A stretch of DNA of 34,188 nucleotides from JAHCHG01 sp038246645. Lineage in GTDB: Bacteria; Acidobacteriota; Blastocatellia; Pyrinomonadales; Pyrinomonadaceae. The stretch lies in contig JBBRVS010000032.1 of assembly GCA_038246645.1 (NCBI GenBank), forward strand, positions 1 to 34,188, written 5' to 3'. The translations under genes and the position numbers were made by a program. Positions within the stretch are counted from its first letter, which is position 1; every line of letters begins with the position of its first letter. The notes below the pieces were generated by a model. It did no database searches and was not told where the DNA came from. It saw only the letters and a list, made by a program, of their open reading frames with translations. Positions 24,652 to 31,870 of the stretch are shown here, in pieces.

Positions 24652-25767
24652 ATGATTTTACGGCGAACAAAAAATATTCTATTTACTCTCCTCGCAGTAT
24701 TTTCGTTAGCATTTGCGGCATCCGCTCAAACGCCGACGCCGACACCAACGGATGACGGCGACGGCGTGGAGAACGTTTTTATCGAAGAAGTGAAATTAAA
24801 TATTTCCGCTTTTGATGAAAACGGGAAATTCTTTGCAGGCGTTACGGCAGATGATCTCGTGATAATGGAAAACGGGCGGCTGCATCAGGCAACAAGCGTC
24901 CGCCGGATTCCCGCAAATGTTCTGATCGTTTTAGATACGGGCGGTGAAATGCGCCGCGCCAAGCGAATTGACCAAACCCGCGATACGGCAAAAAATCTCG
25001 TCAATGCGCTTCACAAGGAAGATTCGGTCGCCATTATTCAATATAATGATAAGGTCGAAATCATCGCCGAATGGACGGAAAATAAAGCGGAAATTTTTAA
25101 TATTTTGAACAAACGTCTGAATTTCGGCAAGCGTTCGCTCTTTTACAACGCAGTGGAATCGGCAACCGAATTTTTGCAGAAAACACCGCTCGAAAATCGT
25201 CATCTCGTTTTAATCACCGACGGCACGGACAGTTTTAATAAAACCGATCAGAGAGCTGTGATGATCCGAAACCTGCTTGCCTCGAACATCAGCGTTCACG
25301 TCATCAGCTACACGCAGCTCGAACAAAAGGAACTTGCGCCGGACAAGGGCGCGTTTCGCAAAGGCAATCCGAATCCGAATCGTGCGCCCGAAGAAGTCAT
25401 CAATACGATGCCGAACGGTGTGAGAGATATGATGAGAGCTCCGCGGCTCGGTTCGATCATTACCGACCGTGAATTCTTGAGGAAAATCAAGGAACGCGAA
25501 AACGCTCTGACGGGCGGCGAAGAACTTCTTTCGACGATTGCCGGAGATACCAACGGTCAATTTATTCTGCCCGAAACAAAAGAAGAAATGACGGAAAAAC
25601 CGGAATTGATCGCCCGGATGATTGATTCGAGCTATGTCGTTACCTACACGCCGAAAAATCCTCTAAAGGACGCGCCGAAAGGCGAAGTGCGCGAAGTCGT
25701 CGTCACCTCGAAACGCGCCGGTTTGGATATTTTCGCACGACGGAAAATTTCTTCCGGAATCAGGTAA
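24652..25767 (+). CDS. Secreted VWFA-related domain protein (acidobacterial type)
   Basis: A 371-residue exported protein. I chose ATG 24652 because AGAGG lies 6 nt upstream and the resulting N terminus is a good signal peptide (MILRRTKNILFTLLAVFSLA, cleavage after ASA). A Pro/Thr spacer (TPTPTPT) follows. The VWA-like domain begins with VKLNISAFDENGKFFAGVTA and LIVLDTGGEMRRA. The MIDAS motif is degenerate (DTGGE rather than DxSxS), though ITDGTDS is kept. The architecture matches the VWFA-related domain proteins abundant in Acidobacteriota. Its stop codon lies inside a heptad-type repeat. Confidence 0.85.
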   Translation: MILRRTKNILFTLLAVFSLAFAASAQTPTPTPTDDGDGVENVFIEEVKLNISAFDENGKFFAGVTADDLVIMENGRLHQATSVRRIPANVLIVLDTGGEMRRAKRIDQTRDTAKNLVNALHKEDSVAIIQYNDKVEIIAEWTENKAEIFNILNKRLNFGKRSLFYNAVESATEFLQKTPLENRHLVLITDGTDSFNKTDQRAVMIRNLLASNISVHVISYTQLEQKELAPDKGAFRKGNPNPNRAPEEVINTMPNGVRDMMRAPRLGSIITDREFLRKIKERENALTGGEELLSTIAGDTNGQFILPETKEEMTEKPELIARMIDSSYVVTYTPKNPLKDAPKGEVREVVVTSKRAGLDIFARRKISSGIR

Positions 25768-25814
25768 GCAGTAAGGCAAAAGTAAAAAGGCGAAAGGTAA
25801 AAGTCAAGAATCCA
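25763..25814. repeat. Heptad-type repeat at the end of the VWFA gene
   Basis: Period-7 units aggtaag, cagtaag, gcaaaag, taaaaag, gcgaaag, gtaaaag (25763 onward) overlap the VWFA stop codon. The array ends with tctccggc, the same octamer that ends the array at 12639-12688. No inverted partner arm was found here. Confidence 0.5.
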
Positions 25815-25848
25815 GTCAATCTCCGGCAAATATAAGGTTGATAAGCAG

Positions 25849-26093
25849 CTCGACTTTAGACAAAAAAGAGACTTTAGACAAAATTAACTGAGCAAGAAAT
25901 TATGCTAAGTCCAATGTTTTCAACACAAGATGGCTTTTGGGAAAATTTTAGCACGAATAAAACGCAGGTAACTGGGATGGCAGAAAACACCACTACCCTC
26001 ATTTAATTCCCAAATTTTTCTCTTGATGTTCATAAATTCAGTATTTAATACGTTTACGGTGTCGGTTAAACCGCAACTTTATCTAAAGTCGAG
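25849..26093. mobile_element. Possible miniature element bounded by 16-bp inverted repeats
   Basis: ctcgactttagacaaa (25849-25864) and tttatctaaagtcgag (26078-26093) are inverted copies with one mismatch, 245 bp apart. The left end is followed by a second gactttagacaaaa (about 25870). No coding sequence and no clear target-site duplication were found, so this is tentative. Confidence 0.3.
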
Positions 26094-26339
26094 GTAAATA
26101 ATTAGTAAGCATTTGAAGTAACTTTGAACTCCATATTAAATTAACCATCGCAAAATTGAAAACATCCACTTTCAAAGTTTTTTCATTGGGTAGCATTTAG
26201 CTTGATATTTATTTACGGAAGTTAATACTAGTGCGTAACATCAGTTACTTTATTTTGAGTTTGCGGCGTTTTTTTTAATGGCAGGATTGCCGTTGCAAAA
26301 AAGGCTGGAAAAATAATGATAGCGAAAAATCAAGAAATC

Positions 26340-26365
26340 CGGGCTAATTATAAACAATTAGCCCG
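26340..26365 (-). terminator. Hairpin downstream of homogentisate dioxygenase
   Basis: cgggctaatt (26340-26349) pairs perfectly with aattagcccg (26356-26365) around a 6-nt loop. An outer aatccgg/ccggatt pairing (26336-26342 and 26372-26378) could extend it. On the minus strand it follows the gene stop by about 45 nt, and is followed by a short, weak T-tract. Confidence 0.5.
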
Positions 26366-26409
26366 AACTTGCCGGATTGTTGTGTCTGCAAATTTTACCG
26401 GTAAATATC

Positions 26410-27714
26410 TTACGGCTTAAAATTCTTTTTCAGTTTTTGCCAGACTTCGAAGTATTCATGCTGCAATTCCGAAGTTTCCATGGCAAAGCGCGTCGGGCGA
26501 ATGATGTAGCGCGATTCAAACATAAACGCCATTGTTCCAGAAAGTTTTTGCGGTTTGAGATCGGCGTTCGAAGCTTTTTCAAACGCATCGAGATCAGGTC
26601 CGTGCGCCGACATTTGATTGTGAAGCGAGCCGCCGCCCGCGATGAAACCTTCTTCCTTGGCATCGTATTGCCCGTAACATAAACCCATATATTCGCTCAT
26701 AATATTGCGGTGATACCACGGCGGACGAAACGTATTTGCGGCGACGAGCCAGCGGTCGGGGAAAATCACGAAATCGCAGTTTGCCACACCCGTGTCGCCC
26801 GAAGGCGAAGTTAAAACCGTGAAAATCGAAGGATCGGGATGATCGAACGAAATACTTCCGATCGTGTTAAATCTCCGCAAATCATAACGATATGGCGCGT
26901 AATTGCCGTGCCAGCCGACGACATCGAGCGGCGAATGGGAGATTTCGCAAGACCAGAGATTTCCGCCGAATTTAGCAATTTGTTCAAACTTGCCTTCCGC
27001 ATCTTCAAACCACGCTTCGGGCGTTTCAAAATCCCGCGCATTCGCCAGACCGTTGGCACCGATCGGTCCCAAATCCGGCAAGCGAAATTGCGAGCCGTAG
27101 TTTTCGCAAATATAGCCGCGAGACTCGCCGTCGGGCAGTTCGACGCGGAATTTCAAACCTCGCGGAATAACGCAGATTTCGCCCGATTTTATTTCGATTA
27201 TTCCGAGTTCGGTCAAAAAACGAACGCGATTTTTCTCCGCGACGACGAGCATTTCGCCGTCGGCGTTATAGAAAAACCGTTCGGTCATATTTTTGTTACA
27301 GGCAAAAATATGAATCGCAATTCCGGTTTGCGCGAAAAGATCGCCGTTGCCCGCAATCGTCGTGATGCCGCCGATAAAATCGGTTTCCGCTTCGGGGATC
27401 GGCAAAGGATTCCAGCGCAATTGATTCGGCGTGACGGCAAGTTTGTTAAATTCGCTTTCCCACCCGCCATTTTCAATTTGCTGAAAAGGTTTATGCAAAA
27501 CCGAAGGACGAATCCGATACGTCCACGTTCTTTTATTATGAACTCTCGGCACGGTAAAAGCCGTTCCCGAAAACTGTTCCGCATAAAGTCCGAGCGGCGC
27601 GATCTGCGGCGAATTTCTGCCAATCGGCAACGCGCCCTTGACCGCTTCGGTCGCAAACTCATTGCCGAAACCTGTTTGATATTTCAATTGTTCTTCGCTT
27701 GTTGTCGGTGTCAT
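26410..27714 (-). CDS. hmgA: Homogentisate 1,2-dioxygenase
   Basis: A 434-residue ring-cleaving Fe(II) dioxygenase converting homogentisate to maleylacetoacetate in tyrosine breakdown. The opening KYQTGFGNEFATEA is characteristic. The iron ligands are visible at the same numbers as in the human enzyme: His335 and Glu341 in WYHRNIMSEYMGL, His371 in MSAHGPDLDAF; His292 of the active site is in SISFDHPDPS. The protein is full length. A diverged copy of its first 37 nt lies 2.3 kb away at 29974-30010. In the ancestral order it probably followed HPPD directly. Confidence 0.97.
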   Translation of the reverse strand: MTPTTSEEQLKYQTGFGNEFATEAVKGALPIGRNSPQIAPLGLYAEQFSGTAFTVPRVHNKRTWTYRIRPSVLHKPFQQIENGGWESEFNKLAVTPNQLRWNPLPIPEAETDFIGGITTIAGNGDLFAQTGIAIHIFACNKNMTERFFYNADGEMLVVAEKNRVRFLTELGIIEIKSGEICVIPRGLKFRVELPDGESRGYICENYGSQFRLPDLGPIGANGLANARDFETPEAWFEDAEGKFEQIAKFGGNLWSCEISHSPLDVVGWHGNYAPYRYDLRRFNTIGSISFDHPDPSIFTVLTSPSGDTGVANCDFVIFPDRWLVAANTFRPPWYHRNIMSEYMGLCYGQYDAKEEGFIAGGGSLHNQMSAHGPDLDAFEKASNADLKPQKLSGTMAFMFESRYIIRPTRFAMETSELQHEYFEVWQKLKKNFKP

Positions 27715-27771
27715 AAATTTTAATCAGCTCTCATTTTTAAACCCCATTATATTTTTAAATCCCTCAAAACT

Positions 27772-27788
27772 TTTGGCAATTAGCCAAA
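27772..27788. promoter_or_regulatory. Palindrome upstream of homogentisate dioxygenase
   Basis: tttggc-aatta-gccaaa is a 6-bp inverted repeat 58 bp before the hmgA start codon, in the 119-bp spacer after the TGA-containing gene. It could be an operator; no matching second site was found. Confidence 0.3.
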
Positions 27789-27833
27789 CAACTTTGGTTT
27801 ATCTAGTTTAAAATATCTCAAATTGTCTTGCTT

Positions 27834-28361
27834 CTATTCATCGAAAATACCAAAGGTATTTGGACGCTCAATTTCTGGTAATCCTTGCACACATGTTGCA
27901 AACTCTAGGATGTTAATTACTGCTATCCAATTCCGTCCTTGATAGTTTCCGCAAAGAATTACATCATGCCGGTTATTGTTTACAAAAAATCCAGTAGAGG
28001 ATATTTTCGTGTGGGCAATTTTGTTACACGCTTCTCTTAGCGAAAGAGGCTTAAATTTCTTTTTCTCCGGGTGATCAGGTGCATAGTCTTTGATAAAGGA
28101 ATTTTGTTGCTCACGTGAACTATTAGTTTTCAAATATCCAACAATTTCCGTTGTAAGTTGTTCACCGTCCTCATCCATCTCCCGCCTTATTGTTAATGCA
28201 AGAATGTCTGGTAGATCACGACCTTTTAGAGACACTTCGATTAACTTATCTTTTACGTCAATTATTTTTCGAATCTCTCACTCTTGATATAAAGATCGAA
28301 ATTCCTCGCTAAGCTGAAGAAGCTCCAATCCACAGTTTTTAAAGGTGTCTCGTTTCCACAT
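27834..28361 (-). pseudogene. Unknown protein gene interrupted by an in-frame TGA
   Basis: From ATG 28361 the frame reads 27 codons (MWKRDTFKNCGLELLQLSEE...), meets TGA at 28280-28278, then stays open for 147 more codons to TAG at 27834-27836. The sequence on both sides looks like one protein: helix before, then EIRKIIDVKDKLIEVSLKGR and a C-terminal domain ending IERPNTFGIFDE. A single nonsense change (for instance CGA to TGA) would explain it. The shorter alternative begins at GTG 28235 (133 residues). TGA is a normal stop elsewhere in the window (for example the exosortase and WGR genes), so recoding is unlikely. No family recognised. It lies directly after an HPPD 3'-end remnant. Confidence 0.6.
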
Positions 28362-28364
28362 AGT

Positions 28365-28415
28365 CTATAAATTTTCTCTACGCCGCTGTTCTCCTTCAAT
28401 CGAAACGAACAACGC
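28365..28415 (-). repeat. HPPD 3'-end remnant copy C
   Basis: Reads ALFVSIEGEQRRRENL followed by TAG on the minus strand, against ALFVSIEEEQRRRGNL in intact HPPD. The similarity starts abruptly near 28415 and ends at the stop, 3 nt before the ATG of the next gene. Differences from the native end are scattered substitutions, as expected of a copy from a related genome rather than a recent local duplication. Confidence 0.85.
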
Positions 28416-28425
28416 AAAATTTTTG

Positions 28426-28947
28426 TTACTTTACCTCTTTGATCTCAAGTGAATTCATATTAACAGTTAGTTCAAATTTCTTCGTTTTCTTAACTAATTT
28501 CGGATTAAGTTTGAAGGCATGCGCCGGATAATTTGTTACTTCCAATCGAAGCCGGTCAAAATCTGAACTCGAATTTTTCAGCCATTCGATTTTTGTAATT
28601 TCACCGACTTGTCCCAAATCATAAGCCGTTCCCGAAACACCGAGACTGCCGTCGTGAACGGCTAAAAAATACCTGTAACCGCAAACGACTTCGGTTTCAA
28701 CTCCGGGCGTGCAATATTCCGACGAATCATCTTCATCATTGGAAATATCATCGAGAGAATAAAGCCTTAGAAAAAAAACACTATCTACCGGGCGCGGGGG
28801 TTTAAGTTCTTTCATCTCGCTCAAATTGAGGATTATTACGAGTAAATCATTTTCTATCGGCTTGTTTTTCAAATCCAAACGAGATTGGGCTTGAATACCG
28901 ACAGATAAAAATGCCATGAACAAAACGCCTGAAACTAAATATTTCAT
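28426..28947 (-). CDS. Secreted protein of unknown function
   Basis: A 173-residue protein with a clear signal peptide (MKYLVSGVLFMAFLSVGIQA, cleavage before QS). The mature part is probably beta-rich (YRYFLAVHDGSLGVSGTAYD, VGEITKIEWLKNSSSDFDRL) and contains two cysteines in YCTPGVETEVVCGY that could form a disulphide. No family is recognised. It is bounded on both sides by HPPD 3'-end remnants (copies B and C), making it look like a captured cassette. Confidence 0.8.
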   Translation of the reverse strand: MKYLVSGVLFMAFLSVGIQAQSRLDLKNKPIENDLLVIILNLSEMKELKPPRPVDSVFFLRLYSLDDISNDEDDSSEYCTPGVETEVVCGYRYFLAVHDGSLGVSGTAYDLGQVGEITKIEWLKNSSSDFDRLRLEVTNYPAHAFKLNPKLVKKTKKFELTVNMNSLEIKEVK

Positions 28948-28965
28948 AAAAATTCCCCTAACTTA

Positions 28966-29067
28966 TTAAAGATTTACTCTCCTGCGCCGTTCTTCTTCAA
29001 TCGAAACGAACAACGCTTTGAAGTTGCCGAAATTATTTTGATTTATTTCTTCAGATTCTCGTATCAT
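28966..29067 (-). CDS. 33-residue ORF ending in an HPPD C-terminal remnant (copy B)
   Basis: Its ATG (29067) overlaps the HEPN gene stop in a TAATG junction. The first 12 residues (MIRESEEINQNN) are unique, then FGNFKALFVSIEEERRRRVN and a final L match the HPPD C terminus (GNFKALFVSIEEEQRRRGNL), with the stop at the same position. The homologous part is 28966-29028. It may be translated because of coupling to HEPN, but more likely it is a scar: the 3' tail of a former HPPD copy carried with the module. Confidence 0.55.
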   Translation of the reverse strand: MIRESEEINQNNFGNFKALFVSIEEERRRRVNL

Positions 29068-29444
29068 TAGTTTTCCGTTTGTTTTTCAATTTGTTTTAGC
29101 CAAGTTGAAATATTATGTGCTAAACGAAAGGATGTTTCCAAAACATCATCAATTCTGGTAATCTCATCGAAATAATCCGCACTTACTCTGTTATCTAACA
29201 ATCGCTTTAAATTTTGTCCGATACTTCGATGAGTTCCGCCTATATTTACAAAAGTTTGCCAAACTTGTTGATGAGCAGGTTTGTTAGTCGAAAATGAATA
29301 TGTAGTGTTTTCTTCAAGAAAAATTTTAACTCTGTGGTAAATTGCATAATAGAGCCGATTAATAGCAGTTCGCTTCGAGGCTTCATCAATTTCTTGCTTT
29401 AATTTATCAGCAAGTTCCTTATATTTATTCCAATCAAAAGACAT
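29067..29444 (-). CDS. HEPN domain protein (probable toxin-like partner)
   Basis: A 125-residue all-helical HEPN-fold protein. The R-x6-H motif of HEPN ribonucleases is present: Arg30 and His37 in INRLYYAIYHRV. ATG 29444 was chosen because it overlaps the upstream gene stop in TAATG and starts the conserved FDWNKYKELADKL; an upstream ATG (29477) would extend into the neighbour's coding region. In the family, HEPN proteins paired with a small partner form toxin-antitoxin-like modules. The module is flanked by an HPPD 3'-end remnant on each side (29950-29975 and 28966-29028). Confidence 0.85.
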   Translation of the reverse strand: MSFDWNKYKELADKLKQEIDEASKRTAINRLYYAIYHRVKIFLEENTTYSFSTNKPAHQQVWQTFVNIGGTHRSIGQNLKRLLDNRVSADYFDEITRIDDVLETSFRLAHNISTWLKQIEKQTEN

Positions 29445-29848
29445 TAAATATATTCCAGTTTGATATTGAGTTTGCAATTTGCTCTATCTAAATTATCTAA
29501 CCACCATTCCTCATCAAATTTTTCCAATAAAGGAAAAACCTCTTCAACAGATAATTTAGTCAAAATTGAAACCCAAAGGTCAGAAGACTGTGGAAAGTCA
29601 GGATCATAAGACATCTTTAGAGCTAATTTTTGATTTTCTCCAAAGTATTGATAAATCTTGCCCGGAATTTCTTCTAAAATATCCAACAAAAAGAGATTTT
29701 CGCCGATAAACTCGCCAACCTCGTTCGGTTTTTTGATAACGTAAACCTTTGCTAAATGCTCGGCATGTGTGCGTGCGTGCAAGGTAAAACCGTTTTGCAA
29801 TTGCTCGACTACCGAAATATTTTCTACTGTATCTATTTGCATAATCAA
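29444..29848 (-). CDS. Conserved partner of the HEPN protein
   Basis: A 134-residue soluble protein co-translated with HEPN (1-nt overlap). The C-terminal signature FDEEWWLDNLDRANCKLNIK resembles a family often seen immediately before FDW-type HEPN genes. It lacks the GS-x9-SDxD motif of MNT nucleotidyltransferases, so this is not a classical HEPN/MNT pair. The central part (SILTKLSVEEVFPLLEKF) is similar to the same family. An antitoxin role is inferred only from the pairing. Confidence 0.75.
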   Translation of the reverse strand: MIMQIDTVENISVVEQLQNGFTLHARTHAEHLAKVYVIKKPNEVGEFIGENLFLLDILEEIPGKIYQYFGENQKLALKMSYDPDFPQSSDLWVSILTKLSVEEVFPLLEKFDEEWWLDNLDRANCKLNIKLEYI

Positions 29849-29949
29849 AGATTATAACCGAAAAAACACGAAACTAATCCACATAATTTTATCTTTCTTA
29901 TTTTCATATCTTTTCGATTCTTTGTGGCTAAAAATCTCATAAACAGGCT

Positions 29950-30010
29950 TTAATCGAAACGAACAATGCTTGTGATATTTGAATTGTTCTTCGCTTGTCG
30001 TCGGTGTCAT
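29950..30010 (-). repeat. Joined remnants: hmgA 5' end and HPPD 3' end (copy D)
   Basis: Reading the minus strand, 30010-29974 matches the first 37 nt of hmgA with two differences (MTPTTSEEQFKY versus MTPTTSEEQLKY). Immediately after it, 29971-29950 matches 22 nt of the HPPD 3' end with few differences. Thus the start of one resident gene is fused to the end of the other, between the UDG-like gene and the HEPN module. This is the footprint of two alleles of the HPPD-hmgA junction joined head to tail. Confidence 0.85.
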
Positions 30011-30021
30011 CTGATTTGTGT

Positions 30022-30656
30022 TCAATTTTCGATTAACTCTTTAATTGTTTGTGCTTCTAATAACATTTGTTCTTCAAATTTTCCGTAATTAGAAAAATGC
30101 AGATGTGAGAAAACCGTTTTGTTTTCACCCTGCCAAAATATTCTTAAATTTCCAAAATGTTCCTTCGGCTTTTCAGGAAGCCAAGAAAATTGCCTTGATT
30201 TACACATTAAATTTGCTACGCCTGACGAAACAAAAATAAATTTAGCAGAATCATTTGTTATCCAATTAGTGACTTTATTAAGATGGTTTATAGACAAATC
30301 ATCCACTGTAAGTTTGTTTCTCCCAACAGTTGGAAAAGGTAGTATTTCAATAAATGAAACCAAGTTTGCATCTTTTTCTTGAAAACCTATACGAGCAAAA
30401 TTTTATGATATTTTCTTCCATCTTCTCTATATTCATCAAGTAGAAAAGGATGGTGGACTTTATATTTTTGCCAAAAACTTACGCCATCCAAATGATATTC
30501 AATAATTTTATCAAATATATTTTGCGACTCAATATTTTCAGCATAATTAGCGTCTAAACCAACAAACAAAAACTTTGCCTTTTCAGGAGAAACTCCTTGA
30601 AAAGGTTTCTCCTGAAATAATTCGTTTAGTTTTTTGCTGGGATGTATTTGATACAT
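30022..30656 (-). pseudogene. Frameshifted uracil-DNA-glycosylase-like gene
   Basis: Two adjacent frames (30656-30387 and 30401-30022) read as one protein of about 211 residues when one A is added to the aaaatttt tract at 30397-30404 (KYHK then NFARIGFQEKDANLVSFIEI). The N-terminal KFLFVGLDANYAE resembles the GLxPxxxE motif of UDG-superfamily proteins, and FIFVSSGVANLM could be the distal motif; this assignment is tentative. The ATG overlaps the HPPD stop (TAATG). Whether the shift is real decay or a sequencing error in a homopolymer cannot be decided here. Confidence 0.65.
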
Positions 30657-31849
30657 TACAAATTTCCCCTTCTCCTTTGTTCTTCCTCAATCGAAACGAA
30701 CAACGCTTTGAAGTTGCCTTTGCCGAAGCCTTTGCAGCCTTTTCTTTGGAGGATTTCGTAGAAAACGGTCGGGCGGTCTTCGACGGGTTTGGTGAAAATT
30801 TGCAGAAGATAACCTTCGTCGTCGCGGTCAACGAGGATTCCGAGCTGTTTTAATTCTTCAACGTCTTCGTCAATTTCGCCGACTCGTTCGGGAATTTCGT
30901 CGTAATATGTGTCGGGAACGCGCAGAAATTCAACACCGTTTGCTTGCAATTTAGCGACCGATTCGCGAATGTCTTTGCACAACAGCGCGACGTGCTGTGC
31001 GCCTGCCGAGCGGTAAAAATCAATGTATTCCTGAATCTGCGATTTTCCGCCTTTGCCTTCCGCCGGTTCGTTGATCGGGAATTTGATGTTGTGTCCGCCG
31101 TCTGACATAACGATTGACATCAATGACGAATATTCGGTCGAAATGTCGTTATCGTCAAATGTGATATAACGCTCAAAGCCCATCACATCGCGGTAAAAAT
31201 CGCACCAGAAATTCATTTTTCCGAGTTCGACATTGCCGACGATATGATCCACCAGAACGATCCCGACATCTTCGCCCGCCATATTTTGTTCGGTAAAACC
31301 GGGCAGAAAAACACCGTTATAGTTATATTCCCCTCCTTTCAAAGGAGAGGTGGCAGACGCTTCGTCTGACGGGGTGGTTGAGCCATTTCCATTCGCGCCC
31401 TTACTAACGTGCGGGCTTCCGCCATAAGAAAGAAACGAATGAATCGTATCGCCGTAGGTGTGAATCGCCGCTTTTCTTACGCTTCCGTTTTCGTCCTGCC
31501 AATCGTGCGGTTCGATAAACGCTTTCGCGCCGCGTTTGACCGCTTCGTTAAATGCCTGAGCTGCGTCTTCAACCAAAAACGCAATATCGCGCACGCCGTC
31601 GCCGTGCTGTTTGATATGTTCCGCCGCCGGATGTTCGGGCGTGAGCGGCGTGGTCAACACGAAATTAACGCGATTCTGCCGCAAAACATAACTCGTCGTC
31701 TCCCGATTGCCCGTTTCAAGCCCCGAATAAGCGAGCCGCGAAAAGCCGAACGCCTTGCGATAATAAAACTCCGCCTGCTTCGCATTGCCGACGTAAAACT
31801 CGACGTGATGTATTTTTTTTAGTCCTAATGGATTTTTTTCGTCTGTCAT
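30656..31849 (-). CDS. hpd: 4-hydroxyphenylpyruvate dioxygenase
   Basis: A 397-residue Fe(II) dioxygenase making homogentisate from 4-hydroxyphenylpyruvate. Two VOC domains are present, and the iron ligands are visible as His202 (VDHIVGNVE), His286 (AGAQHVALL) and Glu365 (TVFYEILQRKG). The C-terminal helix (GNFKALFVSIEEEQRRRGNL) is the part copied elsewhere in this region. A good ribosome site (AGAGG) precedes ATG 31849. The interdomain linker carries an in-frame palindromic insert (about residues 156-173, GSTTPSDEASATSPLKGG). The linker is tolerant, so activity is probably kept. It works directly upstream of hmgA in the pathway. Confidence 0.96.
   Translation of the reverse strand: MTDEKNPLGLKKIHHVEFYVGNAKQAEFYYRKAFGFSRLAYSGLETGNRETTSYVLRQNRVNFVLTTPLTPEHPAAEHIKQHGDGVRDIAFLVEDAAQAFNEAVKRGAKAFIEPHDWQDENGSVRKAAIHTYGDTIHSFLSYGGSPHVSKGANGNGSTTPSDEASATSPLKGGEYNYNGVFLPGFTEQNMAGEDVGIVLVDHIVGNVELGKMNFWCDFYRDVMGFERYITFDDNDISTEYSSLMSIVMSDGGHNIKFPINEPAEGKGGKSQIQEYIDFYRSAGAQHVALLCKDIRESVAKLQANGVEFLRVPDTYYDEIPERVGEIDEDVEELKQLGILVDRDDEGYLLQIFTKPVEDRPTVFYEILQRKGCKGFGKGNFKALFVSIEEEQRRRGNL
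31329..31384. repeat. In-frame palindromic repeat in the HPPD linker
   Basis: Contains two nested palindromes, cctcctttcaaaggagagg and cagacgcttcgtctg, then ggggtggttgagcc. It is translated as an 18-residue insert between the two VOC domains, where related enzymes go from the first domain straight to YNGVFLPGF. It shares its end and reading frame with the element in the BY-kinase gene. Repeats that add peptide to host proteins are known from Rickettsia. Confidence 0.6.
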
Positions 31850-31870
31850 AATTGCCTCTTTATAAAATTT

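Larger units (their letters stand above)
25768..26409. other. 642-bp non-coding region between convergent genes
   Basis: No gene of convincing length or content. It holds the heptad repeat tail, a possible 245-bp element with terminal inverted repeats (25849-26093), and a strong hairpin (26340-26365) that may terminate the homogentisate dioxygenase gene. The stretch 26094-26335 shows nothing recognisable. Confidence 0.5.

Noticed and set aside
26839..27723. Long plus-strand frame (294 codons) opposite hmgA
   Set aside because: It is the antisense shadow of homogentisate dioxygenase, whose iron ligands and full-length match are clear.
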